Below, one piece after another: positions 37,450 to 45,754 of a stretch of 64,000 bases of DNA (positions are counted from its first letter, which is position 1; each line of letters starts with the position of its first letter). The translations under genes were made by a program, and so were the position numbers. The notes under the pieces are model-generated. The model did not search any database. It had not been told where the DNA came from and saw only the letters and a program-made list of their open reading frames with translations. Source of the DNA: an uncultured Armatimonadota bacterium (lineage in GTDB: Bacteria; Armatimonadota; Fimbriimonadia; Fimbriimonadales; Fimbriimonadaceae); contig CAILEM010000154.1 of NCBI GenBank assembly GCA_903833215.1, positions 52,180 to 116,179 on the forward strand, given 5' to 3'.

Positions 37450-38321
37450 AGTCGCGGACTTGGACAGGATTGGCGTTCTGCTCCCCCCTCATCATTGGGC
37501 TGTTGTGTTTCACAGTTCTGCCCGTGGTGGCATCGTTTTGGTTCAGTCTCTGTAACTATCCGATCCTTGAACCACCTCGATTTGTTGGCGTCGCCAACTA
37601 TGTCGAACTTGCCCGGGATGATCGGTTCTGGCACTCCGTACGGAACACGTTTTTGTACGTGGCTGGCGCAATCCCTCTTGGCATGGTTGTTGGGCTCGGG
37701 TTGGCTCTGCTCCTCAATCAACGGGTTGCCGGGATCAAAGTGTTTCGAACGTTGTTCTTCTTGCCAACCGTTGTTCCCCTTGTCGCGAACTCAGTTTTGT
37801 GGGTCCGGTTGCTCAACCCCCAGCAAGGGTTGGTCAATACGTTTTTAAGATTTCTCCACCTACCCGAGGCTTGGATGCCGGGTTGGCTTTCCGATGAGCA
37901 TTGGGCCTTGCCAGGCCTTGTTCTGATGTCACTTTGGGGTGCCGGTGGTGGGGCTGTTCTGTATGTGGCAGCTCTACAGGATGTTCCTGCGGAACTGTTT
38001 GAGGCCGCCGAACTTGACGGTGCCGGGCCTTCGAAGCGATTCCGTCACATTACGATCCCGATGATCTCACCCGTGCTTTTGTTTACGGGGGTGATGGGGC
38101 TAGTAGGAGGATTTCAGGAATTTGCTCGAGCATTCGTCATGACCAAGGGTGGACCTTGGGATAGCACGCTGTTCTACTGCCTCCACCTTTTCAACAGCGC
38201 CTTCACTGAGTTTCGACTGGGTTACGCCTCAGCGATGGCCTGGGTCCTTTTCGGCATTATCCTCTTTGCGACCGTGATTGTGATGAGGTCTTCCATGAAG
38301 CACGTGCAGTACGAACAGTGA
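37446..38321 (+). CDS. Sugar ABC transporter permease 1 (MalF/UgpA type)
   Basis: 291 residues with about six membrane helices, starting WTGLAFCSPLIIGLLCFTVL. The cytoplasmic EAA loop that docks the ATPase is seen as ELFEAAELDGAGPSKRFRHI, followed by TIPMISPVLLFTGVMGLVG. It overlaps the binding-protein gene and the second permease by four bases each, so all three are translated as one unit. Sugar uptake across the inner membrane. Confidence 0.92.
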   Translation: MKSRTWTGLAFCSPLIIGLLCFTVLPVVASFWFSLCNYPILEPPRFVGVANYVELARDDRFWHSVRNTFLYVAGAIPLGMVVGLGLALLLNQRVAGIKVFRTLFFLPTVVPLVANSVLWVRLLNPQQGLVNTFLRFLHLPEAWMPGWLSDEHWALPGLVLMSLWGAGGGAVLYVAALQDVPAELFEAAELDGAGPSKRFRHITIPMISPVLLFTGVMGLVGGFQEFARAFVMTKGGPWDSTLFYCLHLFNSAFTEFRLGYASAMAWVLFGIILFATVIVMRSSMKHVQYEQ

Positions 38322-39286
38322 AGAACCACCCAGTCCGAATCATAGGGTTTTGCGCGCTGGTGGTTCTAGCGGTGTTGTTTTCATTGCCCTTCATCTGGCA
38401 AATCAGCACGTCGCTCAAGACAGAAGATCAGGTTGGCAAAGCCGAACTTGACCTTATCCCGCGAGCACAGGTCTTGATGGTGGATGGGTCGCTCGTCGAG
38501 GTCAAACCTGTCGAAAGAAAGGGCGATTTGCAGGTCGTCCAAATCAAAGAAGGGCCCAAGAAAGGTACGAAGGTTTCCGTCAACCCAAGCCAACTGCGAT
38601 TGATCCCGCACCTTGAGTGGAGTAACTACTCAGAGGGTTTTAAGGCGTTTCCTTTCTTTCGTATGCTGCAGAACACTCTGACTATCTGCTTCTTAGTAGT
38701 CATTGGATCTGTTTTGAGTTGCTCGCTGTCGGCGTACGGCCTAGCTTGCGTTCAATGGAAGGGTAGAGAAGCACTGTTCTGGGCAATGCTGGCAACAATG
38801 ATGCTGCCCGCCCAAGTGACGATGATTCCGCTCTTTCAGACCTTCAAGGGTCTCGGCTGGATCAACACGATCCTCCCATTGGTGGTCCCCGCATTCTGTG
38901 GGAACGCGTTCTTCATCTTCATGCTCCGTCAGTTCTATCGAACCATCCCGGCGTCTTTCATGGAAGCGGCGAGAATTGATGGGGCAAGCGACATGCGAAT
39001 TTGGGCTACCGTTGTGTTGCCGCTCTCGAAAGCTGCCTTGTCAGTCGTAGCGGTGTTTACTTTCATCGCGGCATGGAATGACTTCCTCGGCCCTTTGCTC
39101 TACCTGATGGATGACGACAAGTACACATTGGCGATCGGGCTCGCCCGACTGCAGGGACAGTATTCATCCGACTGGGGCCGAATGATGGCGATGTCGGTCG
39201 TCATGACGCTGCCGCTCGTGATCCTATTCTTCCTCGCACAGCGAACCTTCGTTGAAGGTATTAAGTTGGGTGGGGTCAAGGGCTAG
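38318..39286 (+). CDS. Sugar ABC transporter permease 2 (MalG/UgpE type) with extra periplasmic insert
   Basis: 322 residues from a GTG that overlaps the previous stop. Six helices, with the EAA loop SFMEAARIDGASDMRIWATV and VLPLSKAALSVVAVF. Members are normally about 270-280 residues. The extra length is a polar insert at about 45-95 between the first helix and the usual NYxxG segment (QVLMVDGSLVEVKPVERKG, KGTKVSVNPSQLRLIP), which looks like a small beta domain. It pairs with permease 1. Confidence 0.9.
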   Translation: MKNHPVRIIGFCALVVLAVLFSLPFIWQISTSLKTEDQVGKAELDLIPRAQVLMVDGSLVEVKPVERKGDLQVVQIKEGPKKGTKVSVNPSQLRLIPHLEWSNYSEGFKAFPFFRMLQNTLTICFLVVIGSVLSCSLSAYGLACVQWKGREALFWAMLATMMLPAQVTMIPLFQTFKGLGWINTILPLVVPAFCGNAFFIFMLRQFYRTIPASFMEAARIDGASDMRIWATVVLPLSKAALSVVAVFTFIAAWNDFLGPLLYLMDDDKYTLAIGLARLQGQYSSDWGRMMAMSVVMTLPLVILFFLAQRTFVEGIKLGGVKG

Positions 39287-39303
39287 GGCTTGCGATTTGC
39301 TCC

Positions 39304-39309
39304 TATACT
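39304..39309 (+). promoter_or_regulatory. Putative -10 element of a leaderless small gene
   Basis: TATACT ends six bases before the GTG at 39316. No ribosome-binding site lies between. Transcription would begin at the start codon. Confidence 0.35.
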
Positions 39310-39315
39310 GATGAA

Positions 39316-39486
39316 GTGTGGACATTCAAAGTCCTTCTATACATATTGTTCTTCGCATTAGAAGTTATTTGGGCATTCACCGCTGACCGCAATCGCATCC
39401 CGAGCATGGTGAACGTGCTTGTGGCTGGTGTCGGGGCGATTCTATTTCTGGTGGTGCTTCGACGGATCGACCCTGCTCGTCGGTAA
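39316..39486 (+). CDS. Small two-helix membrane protein, GTG start
   Basis: 56 residues: MWTFKVLLYILFFALEVIW as the first helix, a short basic loop (TADRNRIPS), then MVNVLVAGVGAILFLVVLRR as the second, and a basic end (IDPARR). The composition and positive-inside pattern support a true protein. No family recognised. Confidence 0.5.
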   Translation: MWTFKVLLYILFFALEVIWAFTADRNRIPSMVNVLVAGVGAILFLVVLRRIDPARR

Positions 39487-39525
39487 TCCAAAGGGATCTT
39501 CATCTAGGTTCAAGTCTAAGACTTC

Positions 39526-40170
39526 TTGAGTCCTTCCATCCAACGTCTCTGGGTAGGATTATTCGTGCTCTGTTACATCCTCCTCACTTCCCAACTCTCA
39601 GCAGACAAGATCATGGCCGAAGCTTGGGAGAAGGTCAGCCAGGCGAAATCCATTTCAGTAACCAAACTCCAGACGACCGAGGAATTCAAACGCGATTTAC
39701 GCGTGAAGTTCTACTTTCGAGCAGGTGGCTACGTGCGAGTTGAAAAGCCACTGTTGACCGACATTAGCAACCCAAAGCAAGCATGGACCTTCCGAACTTC
39801 TAAGAAGACTTATCAATCCAAGGCTGCTGTTCCGGTGAGCTTCAACATCAATTCCCTGCTCGGCATTGAGATGTTCAATTCTGGGTTGCCCATCTTATCA
39901 GGGCCGTCTCCAGTGGTTTGGCACAATCACTCGACGCTGAGGATCGAACTTGATGGTCGGAAGGTGATGACCACCCGAACAAAACTCTTTGTGTATGTCG
40001 CCCCCAAGACTCATCTTCCGATCGGAATATCAGCCAATCTTGGATCCGTCACCCAGGTGACGATTTACGAGAACCTGAAGGTCAACCAGCCCCTGAGCGA
40101 CTCACTATTCAATTTTGTCCCCCCTGCGGGTTGGACAAAATCGATGGAAAGTCCAAGGGGCCGAAGGTAG
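39526..40170 (+). CDS. Exported LolA/outer-membrane lipoprotein-sorting-like protein
   Basis: 214 residues, probably from TTG 39526. Signal peptide LWVGLFVLCYILLTSQLSA. The mature part has the half-barrel pattern of LolA/DUF2092-type proteins: DKIMAEAWEKVSQAKSISVT, then beta strands (RVKFYFRAGGYVRVEKPLLT) and a late VYVAPKTHLPIGISANLG. The C-terminus FNFVPPAGWTK is a common ending in this group. It probably binds lipid or a hydrophobic ligand in the periplasm. The call is by pattern only. Confidence 0.55.
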   Translation: MSPSIQRLWVGLFVLCYILLTSQLSADKIMAEAWEKVSQAKSISVTKLQTTEEFKRDLRVKFYFRAGGYVRVEKPLLTDISNPKQAWTFRTSKKTYQSKAAVPVSFNINSLLGIEMFNSGLPILSGPSPVVWHNHSTLRIELDGRKVMTTRTKLFVYVAPKTHLPIGISANLGSVTQVTIYENLKVNQPLSDSLFNFVPPAGWTKSMESPRGRR

Positions 40171-40214
40171 CTCATCTGCACGGATATCGTCTACTTTCCG
40201 GAATTTGGAGAGAC

Positions 40215-40400
40215 TTAACGATTCATCCGACTCCTGGAATGAGACGTCATCTGCCGACTTTGCGATTGGATGGTCCCTTCGTTGGAAGTAGGATTTGAGG
40301 CGAAGTAGGCGACCATCGTCACCGCTATTGCCAAGATGACAACTGCGATAACGGTGGTCGACTTGAGCCGTGTTGGCCGACTGTGTGAGCTTGGCTTCAT
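40215..40400 (-). CDS. Small single-helix membrane protein
   Basis: 61 residues: basic N-terminus, one helix (STTVIAVVILAIAVTMVAYFA) and a polar Ser/Gln-rich tail. It starts nine bases after the stop of the pseudopilin gene at 40410 and reads in the same direction, so it is likely the second gene of that unit. No family recognised. Confidence 0.5.
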   Translation of the reverse strand: MKPSSHSRPTRLKSTTVIAVVILAIAVTMVAYFASNPTSNEGTIQSQSRQMTSHSRSRMNR

Positions 40401-40409
40401 TGGACTGGC

Positions 40410-41159
40410 TTACTCATCCGAAGGCAGCTTATCGATGTTGTGCATGCCCCAATTGTTCACGGCAGTCTGTGGCAGCGACTTATCCAGCGTCTGCGAGAAT
40501 TTAAGCCACTTGGCGTGGCCATCGACGAACTCATAGTTGTTTCCACCTGTATGTCGACCGATGTTGAAAGGATCGACGATTTGTGAATCGGTATCCACAT
40601 CTCCAATTTGGTAACCAGAGCCATCCAGGAAGCCGCGTTCCCAATTGAGGTCAGGTGCAGAAGCCCACGGATGGTAATCGAAGAAGGCAATACCAGCATG
40701 GCGTTCGCTTAAGATGATCTGTTCGGCTGGACGCGAAGGAAGGCTCAGGCTTGCACCATGGGCAAAGAATCCGTTGATCAAGTAATCCGTTCGATACGTC
40801 GTCCAATCCGCAAGGGTTATCGGATAGGGAAAGAGTGTTGGAGTGTCGTGGGCTGATGGGTCGATGAGCACATCGTGACTGGTCAAGTACGGCAACAGGG
40901 GCTGGTACCACGTGTATAGGTTCTTGATCGTTTCGCCGGGAGCGAGATCGTGGTGGGTTCGACAGGTGTAGTCGTCGTTGTCATTGACGTACAACATGAT
41001 CGCGGTTACCAGTTGCTTCTGGTTAGACAAGTCTTTAGTCTTTTTCGCCGCCTCTTTTGCCTGGGCGAAAACAGGGAAGAGAATCGCAGCAAGAATGGCG
41101 ATGATCGCGATGACGACGAGAAGCTCGATAAGCGTTAATGCTTTCATTTGTGTTCGCAT
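40410..41159 (-). CDS. Pseudopilin with H-X9-DG motif
   Basis: 249 residues from the ATG at 41159 ([20 protein letters not shown]); the next Met, 41147, is also possible. Prepilin cleavage would be after Ala with Leu at +1 and Glu at +5. The helix continues to [15 protein letters not shown], typical of this bacterial group. A C-terminal RHTGGNNYEFVDGH fits the H-X9-DG signature of these large families. The role is probably a subunit of a type II secretion-like or surface structure. The start codon sits just after a hairpin that can mask the ribosome-binding site. Confidence 0.88.
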   Translation of the reverse strand: MRTQMKALTLIELLVVIAIIAILAAILFPVFAQAKEAAKKTKDLSNQKQLVTAIMLYVNDNDDYTCRTHHDLAPGETIKNLYTWYQPLLPYLTSHDVLIDPSAHDTPTLFPYPITLADWTTYRTDYLINGFFAHGASLSLPSRPAEQIILSERHAGIAFFDYHPWASAPDLNWERGFLDGSGYQIGDVDTDSQIVDPFNIGRHTGGNNYEFVDGHAKWLKFSQTLDKSLPQTAVNNWGMHNIDKLPSDE

Positions 41160-41162
41160 ATA

Positions 41163-41177
41163 TACCCCTACGGGGTA
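41163..41177 (-). promoter_or_regulatory. Hairpin covering the ribosome-binding site of the pseudopilin gene
   Basis: In the minus-strand transcript TACCCC, GTA, GGGGTA forms a 6-bp stem with a three-base loop. The GGGG is the only Shine-Dalgarno-like element and lies 5 bases before the ATG at 41159, so folding would hide it. Confidence 0.5.
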
Positions 41178-41441
41178 GTAGTATACGTCATCGATTAGCG
41201 TTTTAGTGTTGGAGTTTGAGCGATTTTGGCTTTCACGCCTCGGCTTGAGAGTTGCTTCTTGAGGTAGCAACATGATCTGATGCGCCATCTCAATCCATCG
41301 GGCAAACTCGTGAGTGGCCAAGAGCTGACCAGATCTTGAAGGCACGATCTGATCGACCGGGATAGGTCGGAGCAACCACCCAGAGTTGCACTGCGGGTTT
41401 TTCCTGGAGACAACAGAGACCGATGTTAAAGGGTCGACAAA

Positions 41442-42179
41442 CTAACGCTGATCAAGCGTGTGCAGGTTCACCCTCGGCAGGCTGTAGGTCTGAGTCCAGC
41501 CTAGGTTTTTCGCATGAGTGTCGGCGAAAGAGAAATTGGATCGACCTGAATGCCGGTGGGTAGCAAGGGCCCCACTGGTTAAATCCATGTCGTCTTCGGG
41601 GGCGGAACTGTTCAATACGTTGAACCACGGGTAGTACGCATAGTCGCAGTACGGATGCATGCCGGAAGTGAAATCACTCCGTCGCTCAGAGAGCAGAATG
41701 GTGCTGCTCGGTTGAGGAACTGCCGAATCGTTAAGGCCGAAAATGAAGTAACCGTTGACGACATACGAAGTCAGATCGGGGATGTCCGGGTTTGCCTCAA
41801 GGCAAATGGCACCGAAGGGGTCTCCTCCTGACGGACATGCAAGTAGCCCTTGACCTTTGACATTGGCTGACCGTTGGATATACGGTCCGAGCATCGTGAA
41901 TACAGAACCGTAGTCAGGATCATTCATGGAACCGTCGCTGTCTTCGAGTGCGGGAGAACTGCTGGAGTCCTTCGTCTGAGGGTAGGCACCGTCGGAGTCA
42001 CTCAGATACAGCGACATTGAAGCCCCGAGTTGCCGATGGTTTGACAAACAATCCGTCTTCTTTGCCGCTTCCTTGGCCGAAGAGAACACAGGGAAAAGCA
42101 AAGCCGCGAGAACAGCGATGATCGCGATAACGACCAAGAGTTCAATCAAAGTGAAGCCCGCGTTTGCGTGTGAATTCAT
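41442..42179 (-). CDS. Pseudopilin with Gly at the cleavage site
   Basis: 245 residues from the ATG at 42179 (MNSHANAG then [20 protein letters not shown]), so cleavage is after Gly with Glu at +5. The helix ends [15 protein letters not shown]. The C-terminal [14 protein letters not shown] is an H-X9-DT form of the family signature. It belongs to the same family as the genes at 40410 and 42983. It is divergent from the lipoprotein gene at 42239, 59 bases away. Confidence 0.85.
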   Translation of the reverse strand: MNSHANAGFTLIELLVVIAIIAVLAALLFPVFSSAKEAAKKTDCLSNHRQLGASMSLYLSDSDGAYPQTKDSSSSPALEDSDGSMNDPDYGSVFTMLGPYIQRSANVKGQGLLACPSGGDPFGAICLEANPDIPDLTSYVVNGYFIFGLNDSAVPQPSSTILLSERRSDFTSGMHPYCDYAYYPWFNVLNSSAPEDDMDLTSGALATHRHSGRSNFSFADTHAKNLGWTQTYSLPRVNLHTLDQR

Positions 42180-42238
42180 GAAGAATTGCTGTATATGATA
42201 GCTGAGAGCATTGCCGAGAGGGTAAGAAGCTAGCAACC

Positions 42239-42883
42239 ATGAAGTTTGCTAACCGATATTGCTGGGCACTGGTATGTGGAGCGGTCGTGCTTGGGTGCCA
42301 ACCCAAGCCGGAGGTACTGCCAACTGCTGTTACTCCGAAGTCTGAAGTAGCAAAGCCGGTTGCAGCCAAGACTGGGGGAAGCTCAGTTCGCCGATCCGTG
42401 AAGACTTCGACCGACCCAGATGCGGCCAAGATCGATAAGTCGGCAAAGGACACCACGATCGAAGATATTGTCGCTCAGAAAGTTCCCGGAGATCTTCAGG
42501 GGCGATCGGAGCCGTTTGAAACATCTACTTGGCGAGTTAAGGCAAGGTTGAAATCCGTTCAGCTCATGAAGGACGGCGACTACTATCTCGTGATGAAAGG
42601 TGAGAAGGGCGGACAAACCGTGGTTGAGGTTCCCGATCCTGAACAGTGCAAGGGAAGCCCGCTTCAAGGCGAGATCGCAGAAGCCCGAAAGCAGATCGAA
42701 GAAAAGTATCACCCGACAAAAGAAGTCAAGAAGCTTGATGAGCCTGCGACGGTTACCGGAGTCGGATTCCTCGGCTGGAGAGGATCGGCAGCAAAATCGA
42801 CGACGAAGTCAACTGCGAAGGCTGGCGAGAGCCGGACGGGGCCCCGGTTAATGCCGGGCACCGGATTCAAATTCGGTGAGTAG
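42239..42883 (+). CDS. Lipoprotein with OB-fold-like domain
   Basis: 214 residues with lipoprotein signal [11 protein letters not shown] (Cys20). A low-complexity Lys/Ser/Thr linker is at about 25-80. The central part ([55 protein letters not shown]) looks like the small beta-barrel domain found in many uncharacterised proteins that describe an exchange of ligand or nucleic-acid type; I can only say OB-fold-like. The tail is Lys/Ser-rich and ends GTGFKFGE. Function unknown. Confidence 0.6.
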   Translation: MKFANRYCWALVCGAVVLGCQPKPEVLPTAVTPKSEVAKPVAAKTGGSSVRRSVKTSTDPDAAKIDKSAKDTTIEDIVAQKVPGDLQGRSEPFETSTWRVKARLKSVQLMKDGDYYLVMKGEKGGQTVVEVPDPEQCKGSPLQGEIAEARKQIEEKYHPTKEVKKLDEPATVTGVGFLGWRGSAAKSTTKSTAKAGESRTGPRLMPGTGFKFGE

Positions 42884-42982
42884 GTCCGTGTGAATCATTC
42901 AGCAATACTACGAATCATCGAATTTCCTTGGTGGATTTTCCTATTCTCGTGCACAATGTAGGCGCAATTGTTCCCAAATCTC

Positions 42983-43723
42983 ATGAAGAAGCGTGCATTT
43001 ACACTCATCGAACTTCTTGTCGTCATTGCGATTATCGCAATTTTAGCTGCGATTCTTTTCCCCGTCTTCGCCCAAGCGAAGGCTGCGTCGAAGAAGACGG
43101 CGTGCCTCAGCAACAGCAAACAGCAGGGCGTTGCACTCTATCTGTACCTCAATGATTCCGATGACAATCTTCCTATGGCGAACTATCCAAATACGCCTGG
43201 AAATGTGCCATCCGCATTCTCCTATAGGGCAGCACGAGCGCAGTTCGTTGCTCTTAACTGGGCCGACCTGATCCAGCCTTACGCCAAGAACTACCAGATC
43301 TTCAAGTGCCCTGAGGATAACAGTGGTCCCCTCGTGATCGGCGGAAATGCCGTCCCTGGTTATCCACTCTCATACGCTCTCAACATGTATATCTATCTGG
43401 GACTTGCCGGTTTCCCTGGTTTCTTGGGGTCCGTCGGAACGTCGATGGATTCCATCACGAACCATTCCACGAAGCTATTCATCGTGGAGAGCGCGTCCAG
43501 CATCAGTCAGGAAGTCGTCACACCTGCTTCCACAAAGCGAGTTGGCCTCAGCCGACACTTGCTTGGTGGTAACTACGTGTACTGCGACACCCATGCGCAC
43601 TTCCACACCATGCCAGGCAGTTGGGCTCAGATTCCAGATAGCACCTGGTCAAACACGACAATAGCCCAGAACACCGGCTACAACCAGTGGTTCCCATGGC
43701 TTGACGGCCCCGAAAAGTGGTGA
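42983..43723 (+). CDS. Pseudopilin with H-X9-DT motif
   Basis: 246 residues from the ATG at 42983 (MKKRA then [20 protein letters not shown]), cleavage after Ala. LFPVFAQAKAASKKT ends the helix, nearly identical to the gene at 40410. The C-terminal RHLLGGNYVYCDTHAHF is the family signature in H-X9-DT form. It is flanked downstream by a GC-rich hairpin and a MITE-like insertion. Confidence 0.88.
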   Translation: MKKRAFTLIELLVVIAIIAILAAILFPVFAQAKAASKKTACLSNSKQQGVALYLYLNDSDDNLPMANYPNTPGNVPSAFSYRAARAQFVALNWADLIQPYAKNYQIFKCPEDNSGPLVIGGNAVPGYPLSYALNMYIYLGLAGFPGFLGSVGTSMDSITNHSTKLFIVESASSISQEVVTPASTKRVGLSRHLLGGNYVYCDTHAHFHTMPGSWAQIPDSTWSNTTIAQNTGYNQWFPWLDGPEKW

Positions 43724-43730
43724 TGTAGAA

Positions 43731-43746
43731 GCGAGGCGTGCCTCGC
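43731..43746. repeat. GC-rich palindromic unit (REP-like)
   Basis: GCGAGGC, GT, GCCTCGC: a perfect 7-bp stem with a two-base loop, 8 bases after the pilin stop and without a T run. A similar intergenic unit is at 51742-51758. Confidence 0.45.
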
Positions 43747-43769
43747 CTGTTGTAAGGGCGAGGCTCTCC

Positions 43770-43945
43770 ATAATGTCAAACAGTTTTGGTATTTCAACAG
43801 CCGCCGTAGCCGCCGGTTGGGTTGTACCGGCGTTCGGACCGTTCGCCAAGACCAAAAATGGGTTCAAGCCGCAAGTTGGGTACGCGGCCACAAATTATGC
43901 CGTGGCAACAGAACAAGCCCATTCTGCCAAAACTGTTTGACATTA
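43770..43945. mobile_element. MITE-like element with 19-bp TIR and 9-bp target duplication
   Basis: Perfect 19-bp inverted repeats at 43771-43789 and 43927-43945 enclose 137 bases. The direct repeat AGGCTCTCC lies immediately outside at 43761-43769 and 43946-43954, as expected for a 9-bp target-site duplication. The left end has one extra A (43770). The 176-base element is far too short to encode a transposase, so it would be moved by one encoded elsewhere. A frame runs through it (43701-43940) but has no domain. Confidence 0.75.
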
Positions 43946-44034
43946 AGGCTCTCCTTGCTTTTTGCTACAGGTATGCCAACTAACACTCGAGTTGGGATCG
44001 CACTGCCCTGTCATCTCGTAATGGCGTCGTAAGG

Positions 44035-45021
44035 TTAATTGCCAAGCGCGATATAGAAAAGAGCGGATAGGATAAGGATCAAAATCCATGAGACGGGGTT
44101 TTGAGCGAAAGCCCAAAGGCTTTCTAACCGTTCTTGGGTCCTCGCGGCTCGATCCGCAGCGACCCTGTTTTCACGCTTCACGATCCGGGCCATGTTCGGC
44201 AAACGGGCGGATTCGTGTCTCAACACGGGTGACAGTTTGTGCAACTCCGGTTTGCGTCCCGGCCAGCAAGTTGTCACCTTCAAGCGAAAAATGAGCTTGA
44301 TCCATGCTCTAAGGAAATGCGGATTGATCTCGCACGCGCGACAATAATATCTGTCCGACTCTTTCCGATCCCCGTTTCGCTCAAGACACCGGGCCAATTC
44401 GTAGCAGTACGATTCATTGAGTTCATCGCACTGGGTGGCATTTTCAAATGCCGCGATTGCTTTGTCCATCCGACCAGTGTTCAGGTATGCCTGCCCTAAG
44501 TTCGCCCAGGCTGTTGCTAAATTTGGATTGATGTCAACGGCTCGGAGAAGGTCCTCAATCGCAGCAGCGTTTTCGTTGAGCCGTAGGTGATTCCAGCCTC
44601 GATTGCTGTAGCCTTCGCTCCAACCAGGCGACAGCTGGACGACCTTGTTGAAGCACTGGATCGCCAATTTGTGGCGCCGGAGCTCCCCATAGGCATAGCC
44701 AAGCCGATGGAATGCCTCGGTGTTACCGTCAGATCTGCGCACGACGCGATTGAGTAACGCAACCGCCAGGTGATATTTCCCTTCATCGGAATATGCGCAC
44801 GCCCGCTCAAAGTATCGCTGCCAGTCGGATGGTCCTGCTGGCTCCGTGTCTTCTGCACTGGCACCCGTCAGTTCCTGTGTAGTAACCAAATCTCCATCAG
44901 GCATCCCAGAGTCTTCCAGAAGACCAGCTCGTTTTTGCTGACGAAGCTTAGCAAGTCGCAACTTTCGCCCAGGAGCTTCATCGACTCCAATGGCAAGGGC
45001 GTCGGTTTCTCCGTGCGTCAT
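44035..45021 (-). CDS. TPR protein with C-terminal membrane anchor
   Basis: 328 residues. About four to five tetratricopeptide repeats at about 65-225 (ACAYSDEGKYHLAVALLNRV, HRLGYAYGELRRHKLAIQCF, SNRGWNHLRLNENAAAIEDL, WANLGQAYLNTGRMDKAIAA, YELARCLERNGDRKESDRYY). A basic linker follows, then a C-terminal tail anchor (WILILILSALFYIALGN). It serves as a scaffold for protein assembly at the membrane. Last gene of the MoxR/DUF58 operon, overlapping the previous gene by four bases. A TPR protein at this place resembles BatB/BatC arrangements. Confidence 0.85.
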   Translation of the reverse strand: MTHGETDALAIGVDEAPGRKLRLAKLRQQKRAGLLEDSGMPDGDLVTTQELTGASAEDTEPAGPSDWQRYFERACAYSDEGKYHLAVALLNRVVRRSDGNTEAFHRLGYAYGELRRHKLAIQCFNKVVQLSPGWSEGYSNRGWNHLRLNENAAAIEDLLRAVDINPNLATAWANLGQAYLNTGRMDKAIAAFENATQCDELNESYCYELARCLERNGDRKESDRYYCRACEINPHFLRAWIKLIFRLKVTTCWPGRKPELHKLSPVLRHESARLPNMARIVKRENRVAADRAARTQERLESLWAFAQNPVSWILILILSALFYIALGN

Positions 45022-45374
45022 TGGTAATCCTCGTCAGAAACTTGCCGCACACCGCAGACCATACAGGTCGATTCTCCGATCGGCTCATGTTCGGTGGAAA
45101 TGGCTGCCCGGATTTGTCCGCGAAGATCTTTGGGCTTTCGGAACGAAAGGACCAACGCTTCAGCATCGCCCTCCCCCAACTTGCCATTCTGATTTCCGAA
45201 GGCCCGAGGGTAGTAGTAGTCCCACACGAACCGCTGAACCCGAATGTCGCCATAACGCCTTGCGACCTGCGCAGCAATTTCGGATGGGGTTGATTTCAAG
45301 GTTTGAAGAGGCAACATCCCCTCACGATCGAGGTGATCAACCAACTGCTCCCAAAGGAGTAGGTGCTTCTTCAC
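45018..45374 (-). CDS. DUF4129-like soluble domain protein
   Basis: 118 residues from a GTG that overlaps the previous stop (GTGA), with AGGAG six bases upstream; a longer frame to 45485 would overlap 115 bases of its neighbour. The sequence (LWEQLVDHLDREGML, STPSEIAAQVARRYGD, RFVWDYYYPRAFGN) fits the DUF4129 domain usually found at the C-terminus of TgpA-type transglutaminase proteins. The tail has a CMVC motif. With the two-helix protein before it, it may replace the end of TgpA. The family call is from memory of the pattern. Confidence 0.6.
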   Translation of the reverse strand: MKKHLLLWEQLVDHLDREGMLPLQTLKSTPSEIAAQVARRYGDIRVQRFVWDYYYPRAFGNQNGKLGEGDAEALVLSFRKPKDLRGQIRAAISTEHEPIGESTCMVCGVRQVSDEDYQ

Positions 45375-45754
45375 TTCAAGCTCCTGAGCTTCTGCCGAAT
45401 GAGGTACGAGCTGATTCCAATAGCGCCAAGTCCCACCAGAATCATCGCGCCATATTCGACCTCGGGAGGAGCAAGTAACGACCACAACGAGGGAGGCGGA
45501 GTTGGCTTTACCTGGGAAGGAGGTACGGGAGGAGGCGTTGTCGGCGGTGGAGGCGTGGCCTGCTCGGGAACTGGGTTGGTAGTGGAAGCAATATGACTGT
45601 CACTAACAGGGGGCGCAGGCTGACTTGACGCGACCTTTGGATTGATTCCTGTTCGAATCTCAAACACCGTCATCAGGGCACATGCGAGCGCCAGCGAGCC
45701 GACGAATGACGCGATGTACCACTTGATCGGTAGCGGATGAGAGCTAGGTTGCAT
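45371..45754 (-). CDS. Two-helix membrane protein with Pro-rich periplasmic linker
   Basis: 127 residues: first helix WYIASFVGSLALACALMTVF, a Pro-rich linker of about 60 residues (EQATPPPPTTPPPVPPSQVK), second helix GAMILVGLGAIGISSYLI and a basic cytoplasmic end. It overlaps the previous gene by 11 bases and the next by 4. The second helix followed by the DUF4129-like gene matches the membrane segment that precedes DUF4129 in TgpA proteins. Confidence 0.65.
   Translation of the reverse strand: MQPSSHPLPIKWYIASFVGSLALACALMTVFEIRTGINPKVASSQPAPPVSDSHIASTTNPVPEQATPPPPTTPPPVPPSQVKPTPPPSLWSLLAPPEVEYGAMILVGLGAIGISSYLIRQKLRSLK

Noticed and set aside
43701..43940. 79-codon frame through the MITE-like element
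   Set aside because: It starts inside the pilin gene and ends inside the inverted repeat; low-complexity Ala/Val content and no domain.
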